Assembly (NCBI GenBank): GCA_036897625.1
Contig: JAYMTA010000476.1
Coordinates: 1 to 28,074 of the forward strand
Origin: Pelargonium cotyledonis
Lineage: Eukaryota; Streptophyta; Magnoliopsida; Geraniales; Geraniaceae
Length of the DNA stretch: 28,074 nt
Direction of reading: 5' to 3'
Below, one piece after another: positions 1 to 9,560 of this stretch. Each line of letters begins with the position of its first letter. Position 1 is the stretch's first letter. The translations under genes and the position numbers were made by a program. The notes beneath the pieces were generated by a model. It was not told the origin of the DNA. It saw only the letters and a list, made by a program, of their open reading frames with translations, and did no database searches.

Positions 1-52
1 GGATAGCCAAGTCTAATTTGTATCTCTGAAAATGCGCATGGATTCCTTGTCA

Positions 53-649
53 TCAAAGGATAAAACAAAAATCCTTGGCCCTAATTTTCGGATGGCGATT
101 TGAGTCAAACCCCTCATCCGATAACTGCCCGCGCAAAATATCTCTAGTCGTCAAGTATCTAGAGACGGCGAGAATGCTCCAGCGAAGATTATCGAGAAGA
201 GCCCTAGAAGCCGTGAGCTGGCAATCATGAAATGCAACAGGATCACCAGTCACAGCAGCCTTAGTGCTCCGAGATGTACCTGAGATCGGGTTGAGTGCAT
301 TGCGAATCACAGACTTCTTCGCCCAATCAATAAAGAATCTCCACCGGAGCAGAGAGGTTCCATTGAGGATGTCCTTGACCCTCTCCGCCTCTTTACGGTC
401 CGAGAAAGCAACGAAACCGAACCTCGGCCCCTTAGCATTGGCATTCGGAGGGACAAAACAGGATAACACGTCTGTGTGCCGGCTGAAAATTGCCCGTAAC
501 CAGCCAGAGTTGATATTGGGGGGCAGGTTACGGACATAGAGAGTCGCTCCGGCAGACCTTGCCGGCTGCGACGACTGGGTTGGTGTCGAATCTGCGATTG
601 TTGCGGATCTGTGTTGACCGGAGGTTCCGAGAGAACTGGAGCGAGCCAT
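53..649 (-). CDS. Intronless RRM-domain protein, possibly retroelement ORF1
   Basis: A 198-residue ORF whose ATG lies in a strong context (ACCATGG). Residues about 1-35 are a Ser/Thr/Gln-rich leader. Residues about 36-115 form one RNA recognition motif: an RNP2-like strand (TLYVRNLPP) and an RNP1-like strand (RFGFVAF), followed by an A-E-R helix and an F-I-D-W-A end strand. The C-terminal 80 residues resemble nothing I recognise. It is GC-rich compared with its surroundings and has no intron. Single RRMs near the N-terminus with this FGFVxF pattern are known from ORF1 of plant LINE retrotransposons and from lineage-specific RRM proteins. Its GC-rich leader and antisense position beside a gene that lacks its first exon favour a retroelement or retrocopy, but no reverse transcriptase is visible here. 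The ORF stops at a TGA 53 bases from the window edge, short for a LINE ORF1, so truncation or frameshift is possible. Confidence 0.6.
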   Translation of the reverse strand: MARSSSLGTSGQHRSATIADSTPTQSSQPARSAGATLYVRNLPPNINSGWLRAIFSRHTDVLSCFVPPNANAKGPRFGFVAFSDRKEAERVKDILNGTSLLRWRFFIDWAKKSVIRNALNPISGTSRSTKAAVTGDPVAFHDCQLTASRALLDNLRWSILAVSRYLTTRDILRGQLSDEGFDSNRHPKIRAKDFCFIL

Positions 650-1242
650 GGTACACGGGAGCCGAACAAAATGACCGGTGACTAGAGGCGAGGATGACCG
701 GTGGTGAAGGAACCGGAGCAGAGCAGCGTTTCAAATCCGGCGGAGCAAAAGACCGGAGCAGAGGAGATGTAGATATGGCAGAGGAAGCAGCGCGAGGCAG
801 AGATAGAAAGTTATAATCTTTTCTTCAGTTTCTTTGGCTATCCTTTCATATGGAGAGAGGTACATTTCTTTGTGTGGAAATCTGGAAATTAAGGGAAAAT
901 GTAATTGATGGTTAAAAGTTTGTATGAAGTACAAGCATATGATTTTGACATTCATGTTATGGTTATTCCTTGTCAGCGGGATACCATGTGATTCTTACGT
1001 TTCATTTGTCAATAATTGCATGTAACATTACTAAGAATAGGAACTTAATGTTGCATTAAGGTAATATTGCCAATTTATTGATCCTTTGTGCATAATTCAC
1101 ACAAGCCTTTCCGTTGTTTCTGCTAACTTTTCTTCCTCTTGATAGCCATTTAGTCCCCCCCTTCCTTGCCCTCCTTTTTCATTGATTATACTCGTTTTGT
1201 GTTTTATCATTAGTCTAATATTAGAGTCAATGTTGTATTCAG
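650..1242. other. Leader of the RRM ORF and probable intron of the RING gene
   Basis: Positions 650-780 continue the GC-rich character of the RRM ORF, with repeated CCGGAGCAGAG-like words, and look like its 5' leader on the minus strand. From about 800 to 1242 the sequence is AT-rich with pyrimidine tracts ending in candidate acceptors TTCAG (1242) and AACAG (1248). This fits the 3' end of an intron of the plus-strand RING gene. I found no plausible coding exon for that gene here. Confidence 0.4.
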
Positions 1243-2835
1243 TAACAGTCCCAGTTGGTTGTGGTGGTGGTCCCTTGAACTACATGGGAAACGAGCGGAC
1301 TACTAATATGGATAGGCCAACTAAAAGAGGCAGGGAGGTTGATTCTGTTTCCAGAGCGCAAAAGCTTCAAATGACATTGAATAATAAGTATTGTCAAGAT
1401 GAACCTGGCCAAGCTGGAAGTATTTTAAATCCAAACCCTGTGTCTACAGGTTTGAGATTGTCATATGAAGAAGATCAACACAACTCCTCCATCAGTTCTG
1501 TTAGTGAAAACATGACAGCCACCCTTCCTGTGATTTTGTCTCTTGGTGATAATCTCAAGGGTGAGATTGATAGGCAGAAAGAAGAATTTGATCGCTATAT
1601 CAGACTTCAGGTAATAATTTCATTTCATATTGCACATTTGGCTTCTGATGTCTTACCTGCATGATTTGACATCAGAGTTGGAATCTTTCTTTCAAGGTAG
1701 ATTTGCACTTTGAATTTTGAAATCAAACTAATGTGTGAATTTTGAGATAATTCCTTAATTGATTCATGCTTTTATAAATAATATAAAGAAATGTAAGGAC
1801 TTTAATGTAGTTGAAGTGAAACAAATTTATTTCTTTATTGGGCAGCGCCGCAGCGGTGATAATTCTGAAATAATGGCAAATCCAAACTAAGAACTTAAGA
1901 CAACTATCTCAACACGAAATACAGGCTATGGATCTGCAATTTCTGTGCAAGCAGCTTCGTGTCTAATGCCATGTTATGTTTTCTGTATAGTTTAGATGCT
2001 GTATACAAGGATTGGCTAAAAAATATGCCAAAGCTTTTTTCATTTAATATCAGAGTAGCATGTTGATTGCTGAACATTTTGCCAAAATAGATCCCCGTGT
2101 CATTTCCATTGTCCTGACCCACTAAGGAATGTTGTTTTTTTTTCTTCCCTATATAGCAGATAAAAATGTTCTGATGTATTGAATGGGTTTCTCAATGGTT
2201 GGAATTGGATTTCAGGCCCTCTGCATTTATGCTGTAGCCAGATGTTATGTGTTTGCTTCTTTTGGATTTATAATATTAAAATTACATATTGTTGTTTGAA
2301 CCAGGAAGAAAACATCATTAAAGGTGTAAGGGACCTGAAGCAAAGACACACGGCTTTATTTCTAAGCACTATTGAGAAAGGAGTCGGCCGAAGATTACGC
2401 GAAAAAGAGCACGAAATTGAGAGTATGAATTGCAAGAACAAGGAGCTGGTGGAGAGAATAAAGCAGGTTACAATGGAGGTGCACTCCTGGCACTACAGAG
2501 CAAAGTACAACGAGTCTGTAGTGAATGCCTTGAAGAGCAACTTACAGCAGGTCATGGCACAATGTGCTATGCATGGAAAAGAAGGATGTGGAGACAGCGA
2601 ATTAGATGATGCAGCCTCGTGCACTAACCATAACCATCTCGGCATGACAGACGGATCTGGAAGCTCAAACTCCACGAAGCAGATAAATTGCAGAGCTTGT
2701 AAGGTAAAGGAAGTCGCGGTGCTGTTATTGCCATGTAGACACTTGTGTCTGTGCAAGGATTGTGAAGGGTTTATCGATGTTTGCCCCGTATGCCAGGTAA
2801 TGAAGACTGCAAGTGTTCAAGTACACATGTCTTGA
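1243..2835 (+). CDS. BOI/SBP1-type RING E3 ubiquitin ligase, 5' exon missing
   Basis: Two coding exons are visible: about 1243-1610 and 2305-2835, joined in phase 0 (CAG|GTAATA ... ACCAG|GAAGAA). The protein matches the BOI / S-RNase-binding protein 1 family. It has an N-terminal segment with NPNPVSTGLRLSY, a coiled coil from LGDNLKGEIDRQKEEFDRYI onward, and the WRD-type segment WHYRAKYNESVV. The C-terminal C3HC4 RING (2692-2799) has spacing C-x2-C-x11-C-x-H-x3-C-x2-C-x6-C-x2-C. Family members are E3 ligases that limit programmed cell death and pathogen susceptibility and act with DELLA proteins in gibberellin responses. The relatives I remember begin with a short exon (MFGG... ending QLQLFG) that is absent here. 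A start at the in-frame ATG 1230 would give a complete-looking but atypical N-terminus. I favour an upstream exon beyond the window and a splice acceptor at 1242 or 1248. All zinc ligands are intact, so the gene looks functional. Confidence 0.88.
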
Positions 2836-3721
2836 AAAGAATGTACATCGCTGAGGCGTTTGTGTCTATACACTTGCAATCATCATTACCTCTGAGGGGT
2901 GCAAGTCACTCTTAATGCTATCACGGGTTCTGTATTTATCAGCTGTATGTGTAGAAGTTAGTGAACTCTATGAAACGAATGAAGTCTCAATGGTTTTTAT
3001 CGGAATGTCCTGTTGAGCTAAGATCGTTGTTGCATCCGGTGGATAATGTGCATGAGTTTTCCGGATCATGTTGGGTATTTTTAATGGATCATATCTTCTA
3101 GTTCTTGCTCTCTTTCAAGACAATTATGTTAGATATTCAGATTATGTTACATTTGATCAAGCAGATGAAGACAACCCTAACCCAACTACCACAATTACAG
3201 GCAAGAACATAGTAGCTAACATTAAAAAGACTTGGCTCTTATTAGACTGACCAGTACTATCTAGCTTTCATAGTCTTGAGTCTCTTGACCAGTGCAAGGT
3301 ACAGTCCATGTCCATCACATTTACTTTCCAAAATTTTGCCACAAAACATCCATTTTTCTTGGTGGGTTTCTAATCTAACATCTTGAAATGATTCATGGCA
3401 CATGTGAGAGGAAGTCTCATTTCAATTTCATCACCAAATATTAGGTTGTGGGTGGTTGGGAAAAATACTATACATACATTCATGCATATGACTTGCCATG
3501 AAATTCAAGTATTTCAACTTCAACCCATCATTTCTTTTCTCTCCCACCACCAAGAGGTCAAGTTAATTTCCATTACTCTTCACCTGTCTCCTTCTTATTT
3601 TTAAATATTTTAATCACCATCTAGATCTCACACGAGTACACAACCTGTCAACCACCATATGCATTTAAAAATAATACTATAAAAATTATTTTTTATTTTT
3701 TGAAAATAATATTGATATTGG
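2836..3721. other. 3' flank of the RING gene, no gene seen
   Basis: The first 150-250 bases are probably the 3' UTR of the RING ligase gene. The remainder is AT-rich, with short chance ORFs that have no recognisable domain or splice context. Confidence 0.4.
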
Positions 3722-4030
3722 ATCATCAACGTTCATTGCATAGGCATTTTCATCCGAATACAGTAAGTTTGGCACAAAATTGGAGAATCTTGCAAAAGTA
3801 TGAACCACTCCGTTCGCAAACCTCTTAACATATTTAAATTAAACACGACTAAAATATGAAGACAAAAACAAGACATTTCCAACAAAGAGGTCAAATTCAC
3901 TATCATCCTCTTAACCAGCTTAGACAACATCAACAAAGAGACCATCTATCTCAAATATCACAGATCGAAAACCTCACACCCAGACCCATTTCATAGCATC
4001 ACGTAAAGCCGTAGCCTCCACTTTATTCTG
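3722..4030 (-). pseudogene. Decayed RNase H-like (RVT_3 type) retroelement fragment
   Basis: Read on the minus strand from 4030 to 3722, one unbroken frame of 103 codons resembles the RNase H-like domain found at the C-terminus of plant LINE ORF2 proteins. The landmarks in order are VEATALRDAMKW, then GFRSVIFEIDGL, then FKYVKRFANGVVHTFARF. They correspond to the family's E-A-x-A-L-R helix, the strand with its catalytic Asp, and the R-x-A-N-x-V-A-H-x-x-A-R end motif. Four in-frame stops (codons 19, 37, 40 and 64) break it, so it cannot encode a protein. There are no indels over 309 bases, so decay has been by substitution alone. No reverse transcriptase is recognisable upstream (4031-4450). 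The match is by eye against the remembered family pattern. Confidence 0.7.
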
Positions 4031-4174
4031 CCTCTAAGTATTTGAACCGAATTTGATCGAGAATTATTATTCATATGAATTTAGTATTTAAGAGAAAACA
4101 ATGGTGAAGTATTGCTCGAATACATGTGAATCAACTTACAAGTTGTTCGAGCTTAATTGAGTGTTTAATGTTTA

Positions 4175-4330
4175 CATGATCTTTTCTGGTTAATCTAGCT
4201 GTGTGAGCGGGAAGAGGTTTCAGGATCGATCCCCACTCAACACATTTTTGGTGGTGGTGGTGTAAGAGACCACTTTGGTGCGGTAAGGTGCCAAAAGCCC
4301 TAGGCAAGGGTTAAGAGGCAAAGTCTCTTT
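4175..4330 (+). repeat. Possible tRNA-derived SINE remnant, copy A
   Basis: The segment has a box B-like word (GGATCGATCCCCACTC, near 4222-4237) preceded by GTGAGCGGGAAGAGG and followed by CAACACA and, about 45 bases on, GTGCGGTAAGGTGCC. The same order of words occurs at 7925-8060. Plant tRNA-derived SINEs carry a promoter box B of the GGTTCGANTCC type, and these two segments look like old copies of one family. I see no clear box A, target-site duplication or tail. Confidence 0.35.
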
Positions 4331-4672
4331 TCTGAACACTATTGGTTCCTTGTTCAAACTTGTATATATTCGTTTTGTAAAGCTTTTTTACGTCATTGCA
4401 AGAAAGGATTTAAACACGTTTGTGTATTAAAAAAAAAAGGAATAAAATAGAGTTAGATTTGCATTAATTTATAGGCATAAAAAAAAGGAGTGAAAGGAAT
4501 ATACGACAATTTGTATAGAGATTCTCGTCGTCGTTTTAATATTTCCGCTTTGGGCACACCTACTTCTACTGTTATACCAACCTCGCTCGCTCCTCTGCGG
4601 ACTCTCCAACGCGCCTCACTCTTCTTCTTCTCCATCTTCTTCTCTGTTGTGCTCTCATTGAGATCTGAAAAA

Positions 4673-7587
4673 ATGCAGAGCACAGCCTTCACTTTCACTC
4701 CTTCGATCTCGCTCGCCAAGCCCGCAAAACTCGCCAATCCCTCATGTCTGAACCCTAGATTCAGTTCCGTACGCGTTTCCGCCAAATCGCAGGAGGCTGG
4801 TTCTTCTCCCAGTGCTATATCCGCAACGTCGTCGTTTCCTCAGTGGGCTTGGTCCCTCTCCTCCTCTCCCTCGCGCCTCCGGGCCTGGAATCCCCTGCCT
4901 CCGCTCCAGTCCGATGCCAGAAACGTTACTGGACGTTTCGAGGTCAAGGCCACTTCCGTCCCCGAGGCCGCCGGCGGCGGTGAAGTCGAGAAGATTAGCT
5001 TCACCAAGACGCTTGAGCTCGGAGCGCTCTTTGGTCTGTGGTACTTGTTCAACATCTACTTCAATATCTACAATAAACAGGTTTGGTTTTACTCATTCTA
5101 GTTCAGTAGTTGGTATGTTTCTTTATTTACTTTTCCGTCAAAGTAGAAGTATTATTTTTGTTTGAATCTTTAAATTTTGGTGGAGAAATGAGTTTGTTGG
5201 GGGTGGAAATGCTAGATCGCGTAGCAAATGTAGCTGTTGGAGGTTTGTGTTTGAAGAAATTGATTGCTCCAATGTTTTCTTTTATGAAGTTTGTTTTCGA
5301 TGATATCAAAGTTTTGTTTGTTTTGGCGCAGCGTATTTAATTACTTGTTGAAACTGTAAAATTAGATTATTTATGTGAATTTTACACGAGGTAATTTAAC
5401 AAAACTGTGTAGTTTTGGCCAAAATTTTCTCATTTCCCTTGATGTTTTTGCTTTAAGTTATTAATCAAAACAAAGTATCTTTAGCAGTCAAATCATTATT
5501 GAATCTATTATCTAATTGCTTTTGGAAAAGTAAGTTATTGATTTGGAGAATTGATGTTGTACTTCTACATTAAGTCTGTTTCTGGTAACATAGTTGCAGT
5601 TCTGGAATTGGAATTGCAATTGCAATTGATCGGGCTCTGGCATTCGGTTCCAAATTCCAACCCCATAACTTCATTTCCATGAAGCCTATATGAGTAGTAT
5701 AGTGAATCAAGAGGATCTTGAAGGGCCTAATTGATGATATTCCTTGTTGGCAGGTTCTGAAGGCTTTCCATTATCCAGTAACCGTCACATTGGTTCAGTT
5801 TGCGGTTGGGACTGTGCTTGTTTTGTCTATGTGGGGTCTTAATCTGTACAAGAAGCCCAAAATTAGCGGTGGACAGGTATCCCTTTTTCTTATGTGCAGA
5901 GAAGCTGTGTTAGGATAATTGTATTGTTTATTTGTATTGTGAGTTTTAATGCGTCTTTTCTCCTGACAGCTTGCTGCAATCATCCCACTTGCAATGGTGC
6001 ACACATTGGGGAACCTCTTCACTAATATGAGTCTCGGGAAAGTGGCTGTTTCATTCACTCACACAATCAAAGCTATGGAGCCCTTTTTCTCAGTTGTTCT
6101 ATCTGCTATGTTCATGGGAGAGGTGTGAATTTCTCATGCTTGTTTCTGTTGTAATTGAATCTGCTGAAGTTCCGATCACTAGAGTTGTACCACCTTTTCT
6201 ATTTTTTTTTTTAACGAGCTTATACAGATTTAGTAACTTGTATTGCCTAAATGTGCTTACAATTTATATCTTTCTGCTCATCAGTTTCCCACTCCCTGGG
6301 TGGTTGCTTCCCTTTTACCAATTGTCGGTGGAGTTGCATTGGCATCAGTTACGGAGGCCTCGTTTAATTGGTAAAAAGTTGAAATGCATATTGTTAAGGA
6401 CAAAATTAAGCACACATGGAGCTTTTGTTCTGAAATAATTGTACATCATGCTCTTGATTATTTTGTCTAATCATGCTATTTTTGGTACATTAGGGCTGGG
6501 TTTTGGAGTGCAATGGCGTCCAATTTGACCAATCAATCTCGTAATGTCCTCAGCAAAAAAGTCATGGTTAAGAAAGAGGTAATGTCAGATGATGAGCGCA
6601 TTTTAACAGTAAACACCAGAGCCTATAGCAGTCATTGGAAGTGTTCATGGATGACTGAAAATCGCCACTTATTTATTCCTTCATACGTTAACAGATTATT
6701 AACCTACACTATAATATGCTTTGCTTTTATTGGTTCTGAATTTTCTTTCTTTCTGTTTTTTTTTTGTTTTGGCTACACAGGAATCTATGGACAACATTAC
6801 TCTCTTCTCGATTATTACAGTTATGTCGTTTTTCTTGTTAGCTCCTTTTACTATCTTCATGGAAGGTGTGAAGTTTACCCCTGCATATATACAAGCTGCT
6901 GTAAGTACTTCTCAAGAGCTCAAGTGTTAGATTTCTGGTGTAGTTTTGGTTTTACTGAATAAGCACCTTTGTGACTTTATAATCTTGGTGGTCTTGATGA
7001 CAGGGACTGGACATGAAACTGTTATACACTAGGTCTCTTATTGCCGCACTTTGCTTCCATGCGTACCAGCAGGTGAGACATTGAATTATGATTTTTTCTC
7101 ATTTGTTACTTCCAAGTCATAGAACACTCCTTTTACTCATCCTGTGCCTTGTCAGCAAAGAAGCATGTTATCCCAAGTCTTCCATTGTTCCTTGATATTG
7201 ATTCTGTGTTCCGTGCAAGGACACTAATTCTTTGTGGGTCAAACAATGCAGGTTTCGTACATGATTCTACAAAGGGTGTCCCCTGTTACTCACTCTGTGG
7301 GCAATTGTGTGAAGCGTGTGGTGGTCATCGTGAGCTCAGTTATCTTCTTCAAAACACCAGTCTCACCTATCAATTCTCTAGGTAAATTATCTTTGCAAAT
7401 GATATCCATTTGAGAAGCAACATGCCATTCAACATGCTAAATACTTCATTTGTATATACCTTTTCCTTTTCACATGAGGTCTCTCATGTATCAACTTGGA
7501 ATTGATGCAGGCACTGGGTTGGCCCTCGCTGGAGTGTTTCTGTACTCAAGAGTGAAGCGCATTAAGCCAAAGCCAAAGTCTGCGTAA
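4673..7587 (+). CDS. PPT: Plastid phosphoenolpyruvate/phosphate translocator
   Basis: This inner-envelope antiporter imports phosphoenolpyruvate into plastids in exchange for phosphate, feeding the shikimate pathway and fatty-acid synthesis. There are nine coding exons: 4673-5080, 5754-5876, 5970-6122, 6285-6370, 6494-6578, 6781-6900, 7004-7072, 7252-7381 and 7511-7587. All introns are GT-AG, phases are consistent, and they sum to 1251 nt (416 aa), the usual length. Residues 1 to about 100 are a Ser/Ala/Pro-rich, acid-poor transit peptide. The mature part has [20 protein letters not shown], then several membrane helices, [10 protein letters not shown] (Lys211), [14 protein letters not shown], and [12 protein letters not shown] with the Lys369-Arg370 pair that binds phosphate in the family, ending KPKPKSA. 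The [14 protein letters not shown] and [15 protein letters not shown] segments fit PPT better than triose- or glucose-phosphate translocators. I cannot decide between PPT1 and PPT2. The start is the first ATG that gives a transit peptide; an in-frame ATG at 4490 lies in the probable CT-rich 5' UTR. Confidence 0.95.
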
Positions 7588-7924
7588 ACGATGATAAGTT
7601 TTGCTGGAGAATTCGGATGTTTGAAGATCGTAATTGAAATGCTAAATTCCAAAACATGTTTGTAGATCAGTTGTGAACTTGAGTCAGTAATTTTTTTTGG
7701 ATGATTTATTCTTTTCTTGGATTTCCACATAATTTTGCCTAGTGCAAGTTTTCTTCTTAGTGAACATTTCTCGGCTGTGATTGAGTTTACCCCCAAGCAC
7801 ATCATAATATGGATGTAAAATGTATTTTGCCTAGTGTTATATTTCATTATGTATTATGGTATTTGAACTTTTGTTTAACAATTCAAATGACAGAATCATA
7901 ATCTCACAAATATAACAAAAATGC
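7588..7924 (+). other. 3' UTR and flank of the PPT gene
   Basis: AT-rich sequence directly after the PPT stop, probably 3' UTR for the first 200-270 bases (T-rich, with AATTTTGCC and ATTATGTATTATGG words). No coding signal is seen. Confidence 0.4.
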
Positions 7925-8110
7925 AGTTGGCAACTCATGTTTCGTGAGTGGGAAAAATGCTTGCGTTCGATCTCCGCTCAACAAACTTATAGAGAGGGAT
8001 GAGGTTTAACTGTGACTTATCATTGAATGAAGGTTAGTCTGAATGTGGTAAGGCGGCTTAAAGATATCAACCGTGAGTTTTGTGGGACCCGCTCAAGAAC
8101 TCCATAGTAT
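7925..8110 (+). repeat. Possible tRNA-derived SINE remnant, copy B
   Basis: Related to the segment at 4175-4330. It holds GTGAGTGGGAAAAATG, a box B-like GCGTTCGATCTCCGCTC, CAACAAAC, and further on AATGTGGTAAGGCGGC. The shared order of words suggests two diverged copies of one short element flanking the PPT gene. Ends and target-site duplications are not clear. Confidence 0.35.
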
Positions 8111-8267
8111 AAACCCAAAAAAGAGTGCAGGATTTATATTGGAATAAATATTGAGCAACGATTTGCTAAACAATTCAAATGACATGACAACCTCAGAAGG
8201 CAACATAAAGTGTATGTTGTGACAGAATGAACAATTGTGAAATTCAAAATATAAAATTCCAATTTTT

Positions 8268-8341
8268 CGCGCCAGGTAGGGGTCGAACCTACGACTTTCT
8301 GCTTAGGAAAACAGCCGCTCTATCCACTGAGCTACAGGCGC
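8268..8341 (-). tRNA. tRNA-Arg (anticodon CCU), with irregular anticodon arm
   Basis: Read on the minus strand, this gives acceptor GCGCCTG/CTGGCGC with discriminator G, D-arm GCTC...GAGC, T-arm GTAGG-TTCGACC-CCTAC and a loop containing CCT as anticodon. Box A (TAGCTCAGTGG) and box B (GGTTCGACC) are intact. Upstream on the same strand lie a TATA-like AAATATACTT and a CAA motif, usual for plant tRNA genes, and a TTTT run follows about 15 bases downstream. The anticodon stem is odd: GCTGT against GCAGA leaves one mismatched end pair and an eight-base loop (TTTCCTAA) instead of seven. Identity is clear, but function is less certain. Confidence 0.85.
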
Positions 8342-8346
8342 CCGTT

Positions 8347-8359
8347 GATAGAGCGGCTG
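8347..8359. repeat. Inverted copy of the tRNA D-arm region
   Basis: Thirteen bases here (GATAGAGCGGCTG) are the exact reverse complement of 8312-8324 inside the tRNA gene, 22 bases away. Allowing one mismatch, the match extends to 16 bases (8344-8359). It includes the unusual GCGGCTG of this tRNA. It lies directly upstream of the tRNA's transcribed part. Confidence 0.8.
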
Positions 8360-9560
8360 CAAGTATATTTAATCATTGTATTGTTGTAGATTTACTACAG
8401 AAACTTGCACATTCAATGAGAACAAGCTAAAAACACGAAAATTGAGGGCATGCAAGTCACGGTTCTGGCATGAATAGACATTACGGTCCAATTTGTTTAA
8501 TTGGTGTTCACTTAACACGCTTTTTTTTATTTATGAGAATAATTTGTGTACAAGTCTTAAATTTCAAAATCCCTAAACTATCCTTGCCGAGTTAAAAGAG
8601 ATGAATTAAGAGACCGGGCTTGCCGGAAATTCGAGCCCCACTGTTCAACTTCATTGCAACATCTCGGTTCATCCGTTGAACGCTTTCATGGATATTTGGC
8701 TTAGAGAATCTCACATGTCACTTCCCTATTAATTCTTTTTTTTTCTCGTATCTTAATTCATGAATTTTTTTAAGGTGTATTTCATGTTCTCATTGTTCAT
8801 GGAGTTTCATCTCTTTTTATTTGAGCTTTTATGCTCATCTTTGAGTATCTACTTGTATTGTTGTTTCCTTCTCGAAAATTTTAATTGCTGATAAAGTAAA
8901 TAAATAAATAATATAGTGTGAATTGTGATGAAATATTTTCTTGCAACACTTTTTCCCTCTTCATCTATTTTTATTATACAGTGGCAAGAACTACACATAC
9001 AATTTATCTTGAGATCTTAATTAATTCATACTTAAAAAACGATTAAGCATTTTTTTTTCGGGTTTATATCATGAAATTTCGTAGCGGATCGGACACTCAA
9101 TTTAGAATTTTCCATTTCAAACAAAAATACACACTCAAAATAAAACGAAAGAAAACATGTAAGTGGTTATAAATTATTAATCTTCTTCTTAATTGTGTGT
9201 TTCAGACATACTGACCCACGTATTAATGCATAACGTACAACAGAACAGTGCATCATGAGTCTTATATACCAAGTCAAACCTGACTTTCTTGAATATAAAT
9301 ATATTTAAATATCAACAAACCAAAGTCAAGATTTAATTACTTTTCCATAGCTTAATTAATATTAAAACAATAACAAATCAGCACACATGCATGTCTCTAA
9401 TCTCTTGAGTGTATATGTTCTGTAACAACAACAACACTTCTTTATTTGTATTATTAACGTAATGAGTCTCTATTCAATCTTTTTAAACTACTTGGTAAAA
9501 AAAAAAAAAACTGATAAAAATGTGTGTGCGTCTCTCTCTGTGTAATGACATTACATGTTG
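8360..9560. other. Intergenic, no gene seen
   Basis: AT-rich sequence between the tRNA and the 3' end of the MYB gene. It contains homopolymer A/T runs. A segment at 8610-8660 has a weak box B-like word (ATTCGAGCCCCAC) that could be another SINE scrap. The last 100-150 bases are probably the MYB 3' UTR. No domain is recognised in any frame. Confidence 0.35.

Noticed and set aside
264..669. Open frames overlapping the RRM ORF on both strands
   Set aside because: They are other-frame shadows of the GC-rich RRM ORF and show no domain of their own.
3733..3945. A 70-codon open frame on the minus strand
   Set aside because: It is a different frame of the same strand as the RNase H-like pseudogene; the family resemblance is in the neighbouring, stop-containing frame.
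5110..5340. Open frame after PPT exon 1
   Set aside because: It lies in the first PPT intron (5081-5753), shows no homology and is low in complexity.
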